From: Conexibacter woesei DSM 14684
Lineage (GTDB): Bacteria; Actinomycetota; Thermoleophilia; Solirubrobacterales; Solirubrobacteraceae
Direction: 5' to 3'
Assembly (NCBI RefSeq): GCF_000025265.1
Contig: NC_013739.1
Span: 3,162,001-3,226,000, forward strand
Length of the DNA: 64,000 nucleotides
Shown: positions 48,703-57,664 of the stretch, piece after piece
Numbering within the stretch: the first letter of the stretch is position 1
Layout of the letters: every line of letters begins with the position of its first letter
Made by a program: the position numbers and the translations under genes
The notes under the pieces: generated by a model
What the model saw: only the letters and a program-made list of their open reading frames with translations
What the model was told of the DNA's origin: nothing
The model's database searches: none

Positions 48703-49287
48703 TCACGGGAACGTCTGCGACTTCGCGACGCCGGCGTTCGTCCACGTGACGGTCGTCCCGCTCGCTCTCACCGACGCGGGCGCGATGTCGCCCGTGTCGA
48801 GGACGCGGTCCCCGGCGCGGTCGAGCGCGTGCAGCGCGTCGCCGAGCAGATAGACGAGCGTGCCGCGGACGGTCAGCGCGAGTGCAGCAGGGCTGAGCGC
48901 GTTCGCGCTGTAGCGCCGGCCGTCGCGCAGGTTCACCAGCGCGACGTAGCCGCTGCCGGTCACCCCCGGCGGGCAGTCGGCCTTGCACTCCGGCGTGTGC
49001 GAGAACGAGAACGCGACCCAGCGGCCCGCGAGCGTGACCGCGCCGACGGTCGAGTAGATCTCGTCCGGCGTCGCGAGCCGGCGGGCTCTGCCGTGCGGCC
49101 GCAGGCAGCCGCGGTAGGCGCCGGTGCGCGCGTCGACGAAGACGACGGCCGCTCTCGTCTGCGTCACGACGGTGGCGCCGCGGGCGGGACAGCGCGGCGC
49201 TCTCGGTCTCGCGGCGAGCGCCGTGGGTGCAGCGGCGAGCGAGGCGGCGAGGACGACGGCGGCGGCTGCGAGCAGCCCAGAGCGCAT
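48703..49287 (-). CDS. secreted protein, propeller-like
   Basis: A 194-residue exported protein: signal peptide (1-25), then beta-rich sequence with blade-like motifs (VVFVDARTGAYRGC, RRLATPDEIYSTVGAVTLAG, GTLVYLLGDALHALD) and two Cys pairs including ECKADCPPG. It resembles a short beta-propeller fragment; function unknown. TAGGCT at 49294-49299 ends 6 bases before the ATG. Confidence 0.68.
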   Translation of the reverse strand: MRSGLLAAAAVVLAASLAAAPTALAARPRAPRCPARGATVVTQTRAAVVFVDARTGAYRGCLRPHGRARRLATPDEIYSTVGAVTLAGRWVAFSFSHTPECKADCPPGVTGSGYVALVNLRDGRRYSANALSPAALALTVRGTLVYLLGDALHALDRAGDRVLDTGDIAPASVRASGTTVTWTNAGVAKSQTFP

Positions 49288-49311
49288 CGTCCGAGCCTAA
49301 TGCACCGGGCT

Positions 49312-49755
49312 TCAGCTGTCGATCGGGCCGTGGCGGCTGATCGCGAGCCCGGCCGGCCCTGAGACCGAAGCCGTGGGGGAGGGGAGCGTCTGGAGCCGCC
49401 CGTGGAACGCGCCGGCGACGCGTTGCGCGTGCGACTTCGCCAGCTCCGCCCGCTCGCCCGCGAACAGCTCGTCGACGGTCGCCCGCCACAGCGCGAGCCA
49501 GCGCTCGAAGTGCCCGGCGCGCAGCTCGACCTGCGCGTGCAGCGCCGCGTGCGGCGCGAACGCGCCGCCGCCGTAGGAGCGCGCGCCGAGCAGGATCGTC
49601 TCCCAGAACGAGGCGATCACCGGGACGTGCTCCTCCAGGTCGAGCTTCGCGACGTCGACGAAGATGAACCCGATCACCGGGTCGCCGAGCGCGCGGCCGT
49701 AGAAGGCGCGCACCAGTCGCTCGCAGTCGGCGCGGCTCTCGATGTCGCGTGGCAT
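49312..49755 (-). CDS. group III truncated haemoglobin
   Basis: A 147-residue trHb3 (Ctb-like) globin. RLVRAFYGRALGDPVIGFIF, EEHVPVIASFWETILLG (distal side, Trp and Tyr pocket region), RSYGGGAFAPHAALH and GHFERWLALWRATVDELF match the group; His82 in GHFERW is the proximal haem ligand. The last 25 residues are an extra polar tail. Group III globins are linked to nitric-oxide or peroxide chemistry in a few bacteria; the role here is open. Confidence 0.88.
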   Translation of the reverse strand: MPRDIESRADCERLVRAFYGRALGDPVIGFIFVDVAKLDLEEHVPVIASFWETILLGARSYGGGAFAPHAALHAQVELRAGHFERWLALWRATVDELFAGERAELAKSHAQRVAGAFHGRLQTLPSPTASVSGPAGLAISRHGPIDS

Positions 49756-49793
49756 GGAGAGAACTATGGCGGGTCATATGCTCTGAGCGGGGT

Positions 49794-50450
49794 ATGACGA
49801 AGCTCGTGGCGATCACGTCCCGGTCCCGCTCGCGGCTGCTCGGCCTGCTCGGAGGTCTCGTCGCGACGTGTGCGCTGGCCGCCGTCGTCGCGGTGCCCGC
49901 GAGCGCGAGATGCCAGGCGACGTGGCAGCCGGACATGTCAGGCGAGACGGGCGGGTACCTCGCGCTGATCTGCGACGGGACCGTGCCCGGCCCGTCCGAC
50001 GCGGCGCCACGGCCGAGGCCGCCGAGAGCGAGAAGAGCACCCGTGCCGACGCGGGCGCAGTACCGCGCCCTGCGCTACCGGCCGTCGGCCGCGATCTCGG
50101 CGCAGGTCCGCGCGGAGCTGATCGAACGGCTCGCCGTCGGCGAGCACGCGGACGCGATCAGGGCGCAGATCGATTCGGGCGACCTCGTCCGCCAGGCGCA
50201 TGCCGGGCTGCCGCGCTGGGGCTGGTCGACGCGCGACCTCGGCGACGCCTACGCGCAGGCGTACGCGGAGCGGCTCGACTCGTGGACGACGGTGATCGCC
50301 GGCTCCTACAACGAGTACGAGCGGCGCGGCGACGCCGCGGGGCTCGCGCGCTGGCGCGAGCGGGCGCGCGAGCTGGCGGCGGGGAGCTACCTGCTCGGCG
50401 AGGACCTCGGCGACATGCGTCTGACCAGACGCGGCGTCGAGCCGCGCTAG
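49794..50450 (+). CDS. secreted protein, unknown
   Basis: A 218-residue exported protein. A basic N-terminus and a hydrophobic stretch (residues 14-38, ending PASARC) form the signal; a Pro/Arg-rich linker leads to a helical domain with YRALRYRPSAAISAQVRAEL, GWSTRDLGDAYAQAYAERL and RWRERARELAAGSYLLGE, which resembles the DUF6683-type proteins I know only by pattern. ATG 49794; TATGCT lies 11 bases upstream. The linker uses AGA for most Arg. Confidence 0.65.
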   Translation: MTKLVAITSRSRSRLLGLLGGLVATCALAAVVAVPASARCQATWQPDMSGETGGYLALICDGTVPGPSDAAPRPRPPRARRAPVPTRAQYRALRYRPSAAISAQVRAELIERLAVGEHADAIRAQIDSGDLVRQAHAGLPRWGWSTRDLGDAYAQAYAERLDSWTTVIAGSYNEYERRGDAAGLARWRERARELAAGSYLLGEDLGDMRLTRRGVEPR

Positions 50451-50463
50451 CGGCCGCCTCCGC

Positions 50464-50469
50464 TATCCT
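50464..50469 (+). promoter_or_regulatory. -10-like TATCCT before the tRNA gene
   Basis: TATCCT 12 bases before the mature tRNA 5' end, a suitable place for a tRNA promoter; no clear -35 is seen within the end of the preceding gene. Confidence 0.4.
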
Positions 50470-50481
50470 TCGCGCCCCCGC

Positions 50482-50555
<74 letters not shown>

Positions 50556-50562
50556 TCGCACG

Positions 50563-50595
50563 ACGCCAGCTCGGCAACCGGGCTGGCGTTTCTTC
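50563..50595 (+). terminator. intrinsic terminator of the tRNA gene
   Basis: ACGCCAGC (50563-50570) and GCTGGCGT (50582-50589) form an 8-bp stem with an 11-base loop, followed by TTCTTCGTT. The only hairpin in the window with a T-rich tail. Confidence 0.85.
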
Positions 50596-50609
50596 GTTAA
50601 CGTCGGCCG

Positions 50610-52112
50610 ATGGCCACGACCTCTGCCCCCGAGGGCGCTCAGCCGGCCCCGATCTCGCTTGCGCCCGCCGTCGCCGCGGCGACGGTCTTCGTCGCCTCGG
50701 GCGCGGTGCTCGTGCTGGAGATCCTCGCGGTGCGGCTGCTCGCGCCCTACGTCGGGCTGACGCTGGAGACGACGACGTCGATCATCGGCGCCGCGCTCGC
50801 CGGCATCGCCGTCGGAGCCGCGCTCGGCGGATGGTTCGCCGACCGCCGCGACCCGCGCCGGCTCGTCGTCGTGCTGCTGATCGGCGGCGGCCTGCTCGCG
50901 CTGCTGACCGTCCCGATCGTGCGCGCGCTCGGTCCCGGCGCGCGCGGCGGCGGCGACGTCGCGGCGCTCGGGATCACACTGCTGGCGCTCGTGCCGAGCG
51001 CCGCCGTCCTCAGCGCGGTCTCGCCGACCGTGGTGCGGCTGCAGCTGCGCGACCTGCGCGCGAGCGGCACGGTCGTCGGCCGTCTCTCGGCGTGGGCGAC
51101 TGCCGGTGCGCTGCTCGGCACGTTCGGGACCGGCTTCGTGCTCGTCCCGCTGATGCCGGTCAGCAGCGCCGTGCTCGCGGTCGGGATCCTGCTCGTGCTG
51201 GTCGGGATGGCGCTCGGCCTCTACACGCGCGCGCTGGGCTCAGCCGCCGGCGCGGGAGCGGTCGCGGCGACCGTCGCGCTCGCCGTGCTGGCAGCGACGC
51301 GCGACACGCCGTGCGACGCCGAGAGCACCTACCACTGCGCGCGTATCGTGGCCGACGCGGAGCGCCCGACGGGCCGCGAGCTGCTGCTCGACGACGTCCG
51401 CCACTCCTACGTCGACCTCGCTGACCCGACCTACCTGAGATACCGCTACGTGCAGTGGATCGCCGACGCGATCGACCGAACCACGCGCGCGCCGGAGCCG
51501 CTCGACGTCGTCTTCGTCGGTGGCGGCGGCTTCACGCTTCCGCGCTGGCTGACGGCGTCGCGACCGGGTTCGCGCGCTCACGTGTTGGAGGTCGACGGCG
51601 AACTGGTCGACCTCGCACGGGAACGACTGGGGCTGAGAACGACGCCAGATCTCCGCGTGACGGTCGGAGACGCCCGCACCACGCTGCGCGACGAGCCGGC
51701 GTCCAGCGCCGACGTCGTCGTGGGCGACGCGTTCGGCAACCTCGCCGTCCCGTGGCATCTCGCGACGCGCGAGTGGATGCAGGAGGTCCGCCGGGTGCTG
51801 AAGCCGGGCGGGCTCTACGCGCTCAACGTGATCGACCGGCCGCCGCTCAACCTGCTGCGCGCCGAGGCGGCGACCATGCTGCCGCTGTTCGAGCACGTGC
51901 AGCTCGTCGCGATACCCGGAGCGGACGGGAATCCCGGCGGCGGCAACAGCGTGCTGCTCGCCTCCGACCGGCCCCTTCCGGACGGAAGCGGGTTCGGCAT
52001 CCTCGACGCGGACAACTACGACCGCGCCGCCGTCGAGCGCTTCGCAGAGGACGGAGAGCTTCTCCGGGACGACTACGCACCCGTCGACCAGCTGCTCACC
52101 ACGTCTTCTTGA
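50610..52112 (+). CDS. membrane-anchored spermidine-synthase-like protein
   Basis: A 500-residue fusion. Residues 18-230 contain seven or more membrane segments arranged like part of an MFS-type carrier; residues 235-500 are a spermidine-synthase-like Rossmann domain (DVVFVGGGGFTLPRWLTA, VLEVDGELVDLARERLGL, VVVGDAFGNLAVPWHL, LNVIDRPPLNLLRA). The latter is similar to the soluble protein at 10669-11523. Function unproven; the canonical aminopropyltransferase Asp pair is not obvious. TAACGT ends 6 bases before ATG 50610. Confidence 0.82.
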   Translation: MATTSAPEGAQPAPISLAPAVAAATVFVASGAVLVLEILAVRLLAPYVGLTLETTTSIIGAALAGIAVGAALGGWFADRRDPRRLVVVLLIGGGLLALLTVPIVRALGPGARGGGDVAALGITLLALVPSAAVLSAVSPTVVRLQLRDLRASGTVVGRLSAWATAGALLGTFGTGFVLVPLMPVSSAVLAVGILLVLVGMALGLYTRALGSAAGAGAVAATVALAVLAATRDTPCDAESTYHCARIVADAERPTGRELLLDDVRHSYVDLADPTYLRYRYVQWIADAIDRTTRAPEPLDVVFVGGGGFTLPRWLTASRPGSRAHVLEVDGELVDLARERLGLRTTPDLRVTVGDARTTLRDEPASSADVVVGDAFGNLAVPWHLATREWMQEVRRVLKPGGLYALNVIDRPPLNLLRAEAATMLPLFEHVQLVAIPGADGNPGGGNSVLLASDRPLPDGSGFGILDADNYDRAAVERFAEDGELLRDDYAPVDQLLTTSS

Positions 52113-52128
52113 CCGCCGGTCTGACAGC

Positions 52129-52719
52129 ATGCGCGCGATGCGCTGCTTCGGCGACGGCGACCCGCTCTACGAGCGCTACCACGACACCGAGTGGGGCTTC
52201 CCGGTGCGCGAGGAGCGCGCGGTGTTCGAGCGCGTCTGCCTCGAGGCGTTCCAGTCCGGCCTCGCGTGGATCACGATCCTGCGCAAGCGCGAGACCTTCC
52301 GCGCAGCGTTCGACGGCTTCGACCCCGAGCGGGTCGCGCGCTACGGCGACGGTGACGTCGCGCGGCTGATGGGCGACGCCGGGATCGTCCGCAACCGCGC
52401 GAAGATCGAGGCGTCGATCGCCAACGCCCGCGCGGTGCTGACGCTGCGCGACGAGGGCGTCGACCTCGGCGAGCTGCTGTGGTCGTTCGCGCCCGCCGCG
52501 CCGGCCGGCGGCGCCGACGGCTCGAGCGGCGTGCCCGCGACGACGGCGGAGTCGAGAGCACTCGCGAAGGAGCTGAAGCGGCGCGGCTTCCGCTTCGTCG
52601 GGCCGACGACGGCGTACGCGGCGATGCAGGCGTGCGGGGTCGTCAACGACCACCTCGCCGGCTGCCCGGTGCGGGCCGACGTCGAGGCGGCGCGCGCGGC
52701 CTCGGGCGCCGCCGCGTAG
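52129..52719 (+). CDS. tag: DNA-3-methyladenine glycosylase I
   Basis: A 196-residue base-excision glycosylase that removes 3-methyladenine. MRCFGDGDPLYERYHDTEWG is the family N-terminus with zinc-ligand Cys and His, FQSGLAWITILRKRETFR and GIVRNRAKIEASIANA hold the HhH-like fold, and VVNDHLAGCPVR the last His and Cys ligands. A Gly/Ala-rich insertion lies in the middle. ATG 52129 or 52138. Confidence 0.92.
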   Translation: MRAMRCFGDGDPLYERYHDTEWGFPVREERAVFERVCLEAFQSGLAWITILRKRETFRAAFDGFDPERVARYGDGDVARLMGDAGIVRNRAKIEASIANARAVLTLRDEGVDLGELLWSFAPAAPAGGADGSSGVPATTAESRALAKELKRRGFRFVGPTTAYAAMQACGVVNDHLAGCPVRADVEAARAASGAAA

Positions 52720-52732
52720 GACCGCGCGGCGC

Positions 52733-53941
52733 TCAGAGCACGCGGAACGTCATCCCGGCGCGCTCCAGCCGGCGGCGCAGCGCGTCGCCCATCGCGACGG
52801 CCGTCGTCGTCTGGCCGCTGATCTCGGGCAGCTCGTCGTGCGCGAGGCAGAGCGCCGACTCCGACAGCATCTTCGCCGTCTCGGTGTAGCCGGGATCGCC
52901 CCCGGCGACCTCGCACGTCACGCGCGCGCTCGCGGCGTCGCCCGCTCCGTCGCCGCCGCCCGCCACGCCGACGAAGCGGACCTTGAACCACGACCGCGCC
53001 CGCTCCGCCTCGCTCGGGCCCTCGCCGGAGCCGAGCCGGCTTCTCAGCGCATTGCGGACCGGGCCGAGCTGCGCCGCGGCGACGAGCGCCGGCAGCGCGA
53101 CGCCCGCGCCGACCGCGACCGGCAGCCGCTTCACCGCCGCGTAGTGGCCGTAGGTGAAATCGGGGCCGTAGCGGTCGAGCGCCCGCGCGGAGCGCAGCAC
53201 GACCTGCGGGTCGATCGTCGGCAGCGGCAGCGCCCAGCCGATCGCGCCGCCGACGTGGCGCGGGACGGTCCGCGCGCCGTGCACGCGCCGGCCGTCGTCG
53301 CCGCGGCCCTCCAGCTTGCGCCGCTCGCCGGCGACGCGCGCGGACGAACGCAGGCGCGAGAACGCGGTCAGGGCCGAGTCGAGCGTGCCGCCGGAGAATC
53401 TCGCACCGGCGCGGACGAAGCCGTCGAGCTGGAGCGGCACGCCGGCCGGCAGCTGCTGCACCGTGAAGAGCGCGCCGAGGTCGTGCGGGATCGAGTCGAA
53501 GCCGCAGCAGTGGACGAGCCGCGCGCCGCTCCGAACCGCGGCGGCGTGATGTCTCACGTACATCTGGTCGACGAACTCGGGCTCGCCGGTCAGGTCGGCG
53601 TAGTCGGTGCCGGCCGCGGCGCACGCGGCGACGAGCGGCTCGCCGTAGCGGATGTAGGGGCCGACGGTGGTCGCGACGACGCGTGCGGATTCCGCGAGCG
53701 CGCGCAGCGACGCGGCGTCCTCGACGTCGGCGTGCACGAGCGGCAGCTCGACGCCGAGCCGCTCCGTCAGCGCCCGCAGCTTCTCCATGTTGCGCCCCGC
53801 GAGCGCGAGACGCGTCGGCGCGACGCCGTTCGCGTCGGCACCCGTCGCCGCGCGGGCGAGGTACTCCGCCGTCAGCGCGCCCGTGAACCCCGTCGCGCCG
53901 AGCAGCACGACGTCGTACTCCCGCTCCGAATTCCTGGCCAT
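52733..53941 (-). CDS. saccharopine-dehydrogenase-like (trans-acting enoyl reductase type)
   Basis: A 402-residue NAD(P)-binding protein. DVVLLGATGFTGALTAEYLA is the Rossmann motif; NMEKLRALTERLGVELPLVH, VVATTVGPYIRYGEPLVAAC, GTDYADLTGEPEFVDQ and LVHCCGFDSIPHDLGA are the conserved blocks of the Sacchrp_dh_NADP / mycobacterial trans-acting enoyl reductase family. Probably reduces a lipid or polyketide intermediate. TAGGGT at 53949-53954 is 7 bases before the ATG and includes the stop of the preceding gene. Confidence 0.85.
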   Translation of the reverse strand: MARNSEREYDVVLLGATGFTGALTAEYLARAATGADANGVAPTRLALAGRNMEKLRALTERLGVELPLVHADVEDAASLRALAESARVVATTVGPYIRYGEPLVAACAAAGTDYADLTGEPEFVDQMYVRHHAAAVRSGARLVHCCGFDSIPHDLGALFTVQQLPAGVPLQLDGFVRAGARFSGGTLDSALTAFSRLRSSARVAGERRKLEGRGDDGRRVHGARTVPRHVGGAIGWALPLPTIDPQVVLRSARALDRYGPDFTYGHYAAVKRLPVAVGAGVALPALVAAAQLGPVRNALRSRLGSGEGPSEAERARSWFKVRFVGVAGGGDGAGDAASARVTCEVAGGDPGYTETAKMLSESALCLAHDELPEISGQTTTAVAMGDALRRRLERAGMTFRVL

Positions 53942-53951
53942 GCGGCCAACC

Positions 53952-54809
53952 CTACGCCGCGGCGGCCTCCAGCTGCGCCATCTCCGCGTCCGACAGCGTC
54001 AGCGCGGCGGCCGCGACGTTCTCCTCCAGGTGCGCGACCGAGCTGGTGCCGGGGATCGGCAGCATCACCGGGCTGCGCTGCAGCAGCCACGCGAGCGCGA
54101 CCTGTCCCGGGGTCGCGGCGTGCGCGGCGGCGACCTCGGCGGCGACGCCGCCCGGCGCGGCCAGCGCGCCGGAGGCGAGCGGGAACCAGGGGATGAAGCC
54201 GATCCCCTCGCGCTCGCAGTAGTCGAGCACGTCCTGCGCGGAGCGGTCGACGAGGTTGAACCTGTTCTGGACGGTCGTGACCTCGAACACCTCACGCGCG
54301 GCCTCGATCTCCTCGACCGTGACCTCGCTGAGGCCGAGGTGGCGGACGAGCCCCTCGTCCTGGAACGCCTTCAGCTCGGCGAACTGCGCGCCGCGGTCCT
54401 CCAGCGGGTCGATGCGGTGCAGCTGGTAGAGGTCGATCCGCTCGACGCCGAGCCGCCGCAGGCTCATCTGCACGCACTGGCGCAGGTACGCCGGCCGCCC
54501 GACCTCCGTCCAGACGTTCGGGCCCTGGCGCGTGAAGCCGCCCTTCGTCGCGACGACGACGCGCTCGTACGGGCGCAGCGCCTCGGCGATCAGGTCCTCG
54601 GAGACAAACGGCCCGTAGGAGTCGGCGGTGTCGATGAAGTCGACGCCCAGCTCGGGCAGCCGCCGCAGCACGCGCAGCACCTCGTCGCGGTCGCGCGGCT
54701 CGCCCCAGCGCCCCGGGCCGACGATCCGCATCGCGCCGAAGCCGAGCCGCGTCACCTCCAGGTCGCCGCCGATCTTGAACGTGCCTGATGCACTCGCTGT
54801 CGTGGTCAT
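53952..54809 (-). CDS. aldo/keto reductase
   Basis: A 285-residue NADPH-dependent aldo/keto reductase barrel. Catalytic residues: [14 protein letters not shown] (Asp, Tyr), VVATKGGF (Lys) and LYQLHRID (His); the cofactor site includes [20 protein letters not shown] at 54817-54822 ends 7 bases before ATG 54809, and a matching -10 for the divergent peptidase gene lies only 7 bases away. Confidence 0.9.
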   Translation of the reverse strand: MTTTASASGTFKIGGDLEVTRLGFGAMRIVGPGRWGEPRDRDEVLRVLRRLPELGVDFIDTADSYGPFVSEDLIAEALRPYERVVVATKGGFTRQGPNVWTEVGRPAYLRQCVQMSLRRLGVERIDLYQLHRIDPLEDRGAQFAELKAFQDEGLVRHLGLSEVTVEEIEAAREVFEVTTVQNRFNLVDRSAQDVLDYCEREGIGFIPWFPLASGALAAPGGVAAEVAAAHAATPGQVALAWLLQRSPVMLPIPGTSSVAHLEENVAAAALTLSDAEMAQLEAAAA

Positions 54810-54816
54810 GGGAGCG

Positions 54817-54835
54817 ACGATACCCCTGGTAGCGT
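54817..54835. promoter_or_regulatory. back-to-back -10 elements of a divergent gene pair
   Basis: TATCGT on the minus strand (54817-54822) and TAGCGT on the plus strand (54830-54835) each end 7 bases before their start codons (54809 and 54843). The whole divergent promoter region is 33 bases, so the two polymerases cannot both bind at once. Confidence 0.55.
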
Positions 54836-54842
54836 GCCGCCC

Positions 54843-55787
54843 ATGTCCGACGACCTTGAACGCGCGCTGAACACCGTGATGGAGCGCTGCCTCGACATCA
54901 GATCCGGTGAGAACGTGCTCGTGATCGGCGACCCGGGATCGCGCGAGCTGGCGCAGGCGCTTCGCGACGCCGCCGCCCGCTACGGCGCCGACGCCGTGCT
55001 GGCGATGATGGACGAGCGCGAGAACGACGGCACCGAGCCGCCGCCGCCGATCGCTGCCGCGCTGACCGCCTGCGACGTCTACCTCGCGCCGACGTCGCGC
55101 TCGCTGTCGCACACGAGAGCGCGCAAGGCGTCGAACGACCTCGGCTCGCGCGGCGCGACGCTGCCGGGCGCGACCGCCGAGATGATCGCCCGTGTGATGT
55201 CGGTCGACTTCGCGCAGATGAAGGAGCGCACGCTCGCCGTCACGCAGCTGCTGACCGACGCCGACGCGGCGCACATCACCTGCGCGCGCGGCTCGGACCT
55301 GCGACTCGACCTCAGCGGTCGCAAGGGAATGGCCGACATCGGCGAGATGACGCGGCCGGGCACGTTCGGCAACCTGCCCGCCGGTGAGGGCTTCATCGCC
55401 CCGCTGTCCGGCAGCGGCCGGCTCGTCGCCTCGTCGCTCGCGCCGCTCGGCATCTCGCCCGAGCCGGTGATCCTGACCGTCGAGGACGGCCACCTGACGG
55501 CCGCCGACGGCCCGCTCGGGCCGGAGTTCTTCGAACGGTTGAGCACGCACGGCCCGAACGGGACGAACGTCGCCGAGCTGGGCGTCGGCACCAACGACGC
55601 CGCGATCCTCACCGGCAACATCCTCGAGGACGAGAAGATCCTCGGCACGGTCCATGTCGCGTTCGGCGCGAGCATGGGGATCGGCGGCACCGTCTCGGTT
55701 CCGATCCACCTCGACGTCGTCGTGCTGGAGCCGACGCTCGACGTCGGCTCGACGCGCGTGCTCGACGCCGGCAGATGGGTCCTCTGA
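54843..55787 (+). CDS. M29-type (thermophilic) aminopeptidase
   Basis: A 314-residue dinuclear-metal aminopeptidase of the M29 / leucyl aminopeptidase group. [17 protein letters not shown] and [15 protein letters not shown] carry Glu ligands; [16 protein letters not shown] and [16 protein letters not shown] carry the His and Asp. N-terminal domain begins at [16 protein letters not shown]. Shorter than the 400-residue prototypes. Its last 13 bases overlap the next gene. Confidence 0.82.
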   Translation: MSDDLERALNTVMERCLDIRSGENVLVIGDPGSRELAQALRDAAARYGADAVLAMMDERENDGTEPPPPIAAALTACDVYLAPTSRSLSHTRARKASNDLGSRGATLPGATAEMIARVMSVDFAQMKERTLAVTQLLTDADAAHITCARGSDLRLDLSGRKGMADIGEMTRPGTFGNLPAGEGFIAPLSGSGRLVASSLAPLGISPEPVILTVEDGHLTAADGPLGPEFFERLSTHGPNGTNVAELGVGTNDAAILTGNILEDEKILGTVHVAFGASMGIGGTVSVPIHLDVVVLEPTLDVGSTRVLDAGRWVL

Positions 55788-56683
55788 GCGACGCGGCCGA
55801 CGCGGCGCCGGTGCTGCTCGCGGTCCCGAACGTCTCCGAGGGCCGCGACGACGACGCGATCGACGCGATCGCGGCGGCGTTCACCGGCGGCGACGGCGTG
55901 CGCCTGCTCGACGTCCACCGCGACCCCGACCACAACCGCTCCGTCGTCACGCTCGCCGGCGCGCCCGGCGCGCTCGCTCCCGCGCTCGCCGCCGGCGCGC
56001 GCGAGGCGATCGCGCGGATCGACCTGCGCGCCAACGACGGCGTCCACCCGCACGTCGGCGCGCTCGACGTCGCGCCGGTCGTCCACCTGACGCCGGACGA
56101 CCGCGGCGCCGCGTGCGCGGAGGCGCTGCTCGCCGCCGACCTGCTCGCCCGCCTCGGCCTGCCGGTCCTGCTCTACGGCGCGCTCGCGCAGGGACGCACG
56201 CGCGCGCAGCTGCGGCGCGGCGGTCCGGCGGCGCTGGCCGCGCGGCTCGCGGACGGCGAGCTGGCGACCGACTTCGGCCCGCCGCGCCCGCACCCGACCG
56301 CGGGCACCACGCTCGTCGCGGCGCGCCCGCCGCTCGTCGCGTTCAACGTCGTCCTGCGCCCGCCCGTGACGCTGGAGCAGGCGCGCGCGATCGCCGCGGC
56401 GATCCGCGAAGGCGGCGACGCAGAGCTGCCGGGGCTGCGCGCGATCGGCCTGCAGCTGGAGCGTGCGGGGGAGATCCAGCTGTCGATGAACGTCGAGCGG
56501 CCCGACCTGACGCCGCTGCGCGACGTCGTCGCGGCGATCGCCGCGCGCGCTCCGATCGCCCGCGCGGAGCTGGTCGCGCTCGCGCCCGAGCAGGCGTTCG
56601 CCGGCTTCCCCGCCGACCTCCCGATCCCAGGCTTCGACCCCGCGCGCCATCTGATCGAGCGGGCGCTGCGGGCCGGCAGCTGA
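55775..56683 (+). CDS. glutamate formimidoyltransferase
   Basis: A 302-residue FTCD N-terminal-type transferase that moves the formimino group of formiminoglutamate to tetrahydrofolate, the last step of one histidine degradation route. [54 protein letters not shown] and VPAL-like [17 protein letters not shown] are the family blocks; the catalytic His is in DPDHNRS. The cyclodeaminase half of mammalian FTCD is absent. Overlaps the aminopeptidase gene by 13 bases; no other hut gene is in the window. Confidence 0.87.
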   Translation: MGPLSDAADAAPVLLAVPNVSEGRDDDAIDAIAAAFTGGDGVRLLDVHRDPDHNRSVVTLAGAPGALAPALAAGAREAIARIDLRANDGVHPHVGALDVAPVVHLTPDDRGAACAEALLAADLLARLGLPVLLYGALAQGRTRAQLRRGGPAALAARLADGELATDFGPPRPHPTAGTTLVAARPPLVAFNVVLRPPVTLEQARAIAAAIREGGDAELPGLRAIGLQLERAGEIQLSMNVERPDLTPLRDVVAAIAARAPIARAELVALAPEQAFAGFPADLPIPGFDPARHLIERALRAGS

Positions 56684-56705
56684 TCCGGCGCCCGCGCCGA
56701 GTCCG

Positions 56706-56711
56706 TAGCGT
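56706..56711 (+). promoter_or_regulatory. -10-like TAGCGT of the lipoprotein gene
   Basis: TAGCGT ends 8 bases before ATG 56720; no ribosome-binding site. Confidence 0.45.
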
Positions 56712-56719
56712 TCGCGACG

Positions 56720-57196
56720 ATGCGAACGCACCGGCTCAGCCCGCTCGTGGCCGCGCTCGCGGTCGCCGCGCTGGCGGCGCCGCTCGCCGCCGGCTGCGGT
56801 GACCGCTCGCCGCGCGCGCAGACCGCCGACGGGGTGCGCGCGCTCGGCGACGACCTGACCCAGCTGCGCGACGACGTCGAGTTCGAGCTGCTGCACGCCC
56901 GCCTGCGCACCAGAAGACAGCTGGAGGAGACGTTCGGCGAGCTGATGGTGCGGGCCGACGACCAAGCTGAGGCGCTCGCCGCGCTCGACCCGCCGCCGTC
57001 GCTCGTCGCCGCGGTCGACGAGCTGCACGACGCGATCGTGCGCGAGAGAGACGGGCTCTGGCGGGTCGCCGTCTCTGCCTCTGTCGCCGGGCCGCCGGTC
57101 GCGGCCGCGAACGCGGTGCGGCTGCGGAGAGCGTCCGACGACATCCTCGACGCGCGCCGCAGACTCGAGCGGGCGCTCCAGTCCGGCGGGACGTGA
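56720..57196 (+). CDS. lipoprotein, unknown
   Basis: A 158-residue predicted lipoprotein: signal peptide with lipobox LAAGC (Cys near residue 26), then a helical domain with a heptad-like pattern (ALGDDLTQLRDDVEFELL, RRQLEETFGELMVRADDQAE) and a final amphipathic helix. No Cys other than the anchor. No family recognised. Confidence 0.7.
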   Translation: MRTHRLSPLVAALAVAALAAPLAAGCGDRSPRAQTADGVRALGDDLTQLRDDVEFELLHARLRTRRQLEETFGELMVRADDQAEALAALDPPPSLVAAVDELHDAIVRERDGLWRVAVSASVAGPPVAAANAVRLRRASDDILDARRRLERALQSGGT

Positions 57197-57265
57197 CGGC
57201 GCGGCCGGCTGGGGCGCGAAGGCGGCGGCGCGGCACGCGGTCGCTGCACTAATCTCCTAGTACCC

Positions 57266-57664
57266 ATGGCACAGACGAAGAAGAAGCGGCAGACCAAGCA
57301 CCGCGGCAACGCCGCCGGCCAGGTGGAGGCGCGCGGTCGCACCGGGCGCAAGCCGACGGCCGACGAGCGCAAGGCATCGACGAAGGACGACGCGCGGGCG
57401 CGGCGGATGCAGCGGCTCGACAGCCCGCCGACCTGGAGAGGCGCGATCAATCGCGCCGGCGTCGCGACGATCTTCTTCTTCCTGCTGCTGGTGCTGTTCT
57501 TCAGAGAGCAGCCGTTCGCCGGCAAGGTCTTCATCGCCCTCTTCATGCTGCTCGTCTACGTCCCGATGGGTTACTACACCGACCTCTTCATCTACAGACG
57601 GCGCCAGGCGAAGAGACTCCAGCAGCGGGCCGCAGCGAAGCCCGCCAAGAGAGACGACGCGTGA
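57266..57664 (+). CDS. small membrane protein, two segments, unknown
   Basis: A 132-residue protein. The first 55 residues are very basic and Lys-rich (TKKKRQTKHRG), then two membrane segments (about 66-82 and 88-107, FFFLLLVLFF and IALFMLLVYVPMGYY), then a basic C-terminus. Both termini would be cytoplasmic. TAATCT at 57250-57255. Its stop overlaps the MBL gene start (GTGA), so it heads the tRNA-synthetase operon. Confidence 0.72.
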   Translation: MAQTKKKRQTKHRGNAAGQVEARGRTGRKPTADERKASTKDDARARRMQRLDSPPTWRGAINRAGVATIFFFLLLVLFFREQPFAGKVFIALFMLLVYVPMGYYTDLFIYRRRQAKRLQQRAAAKPAKRDDA

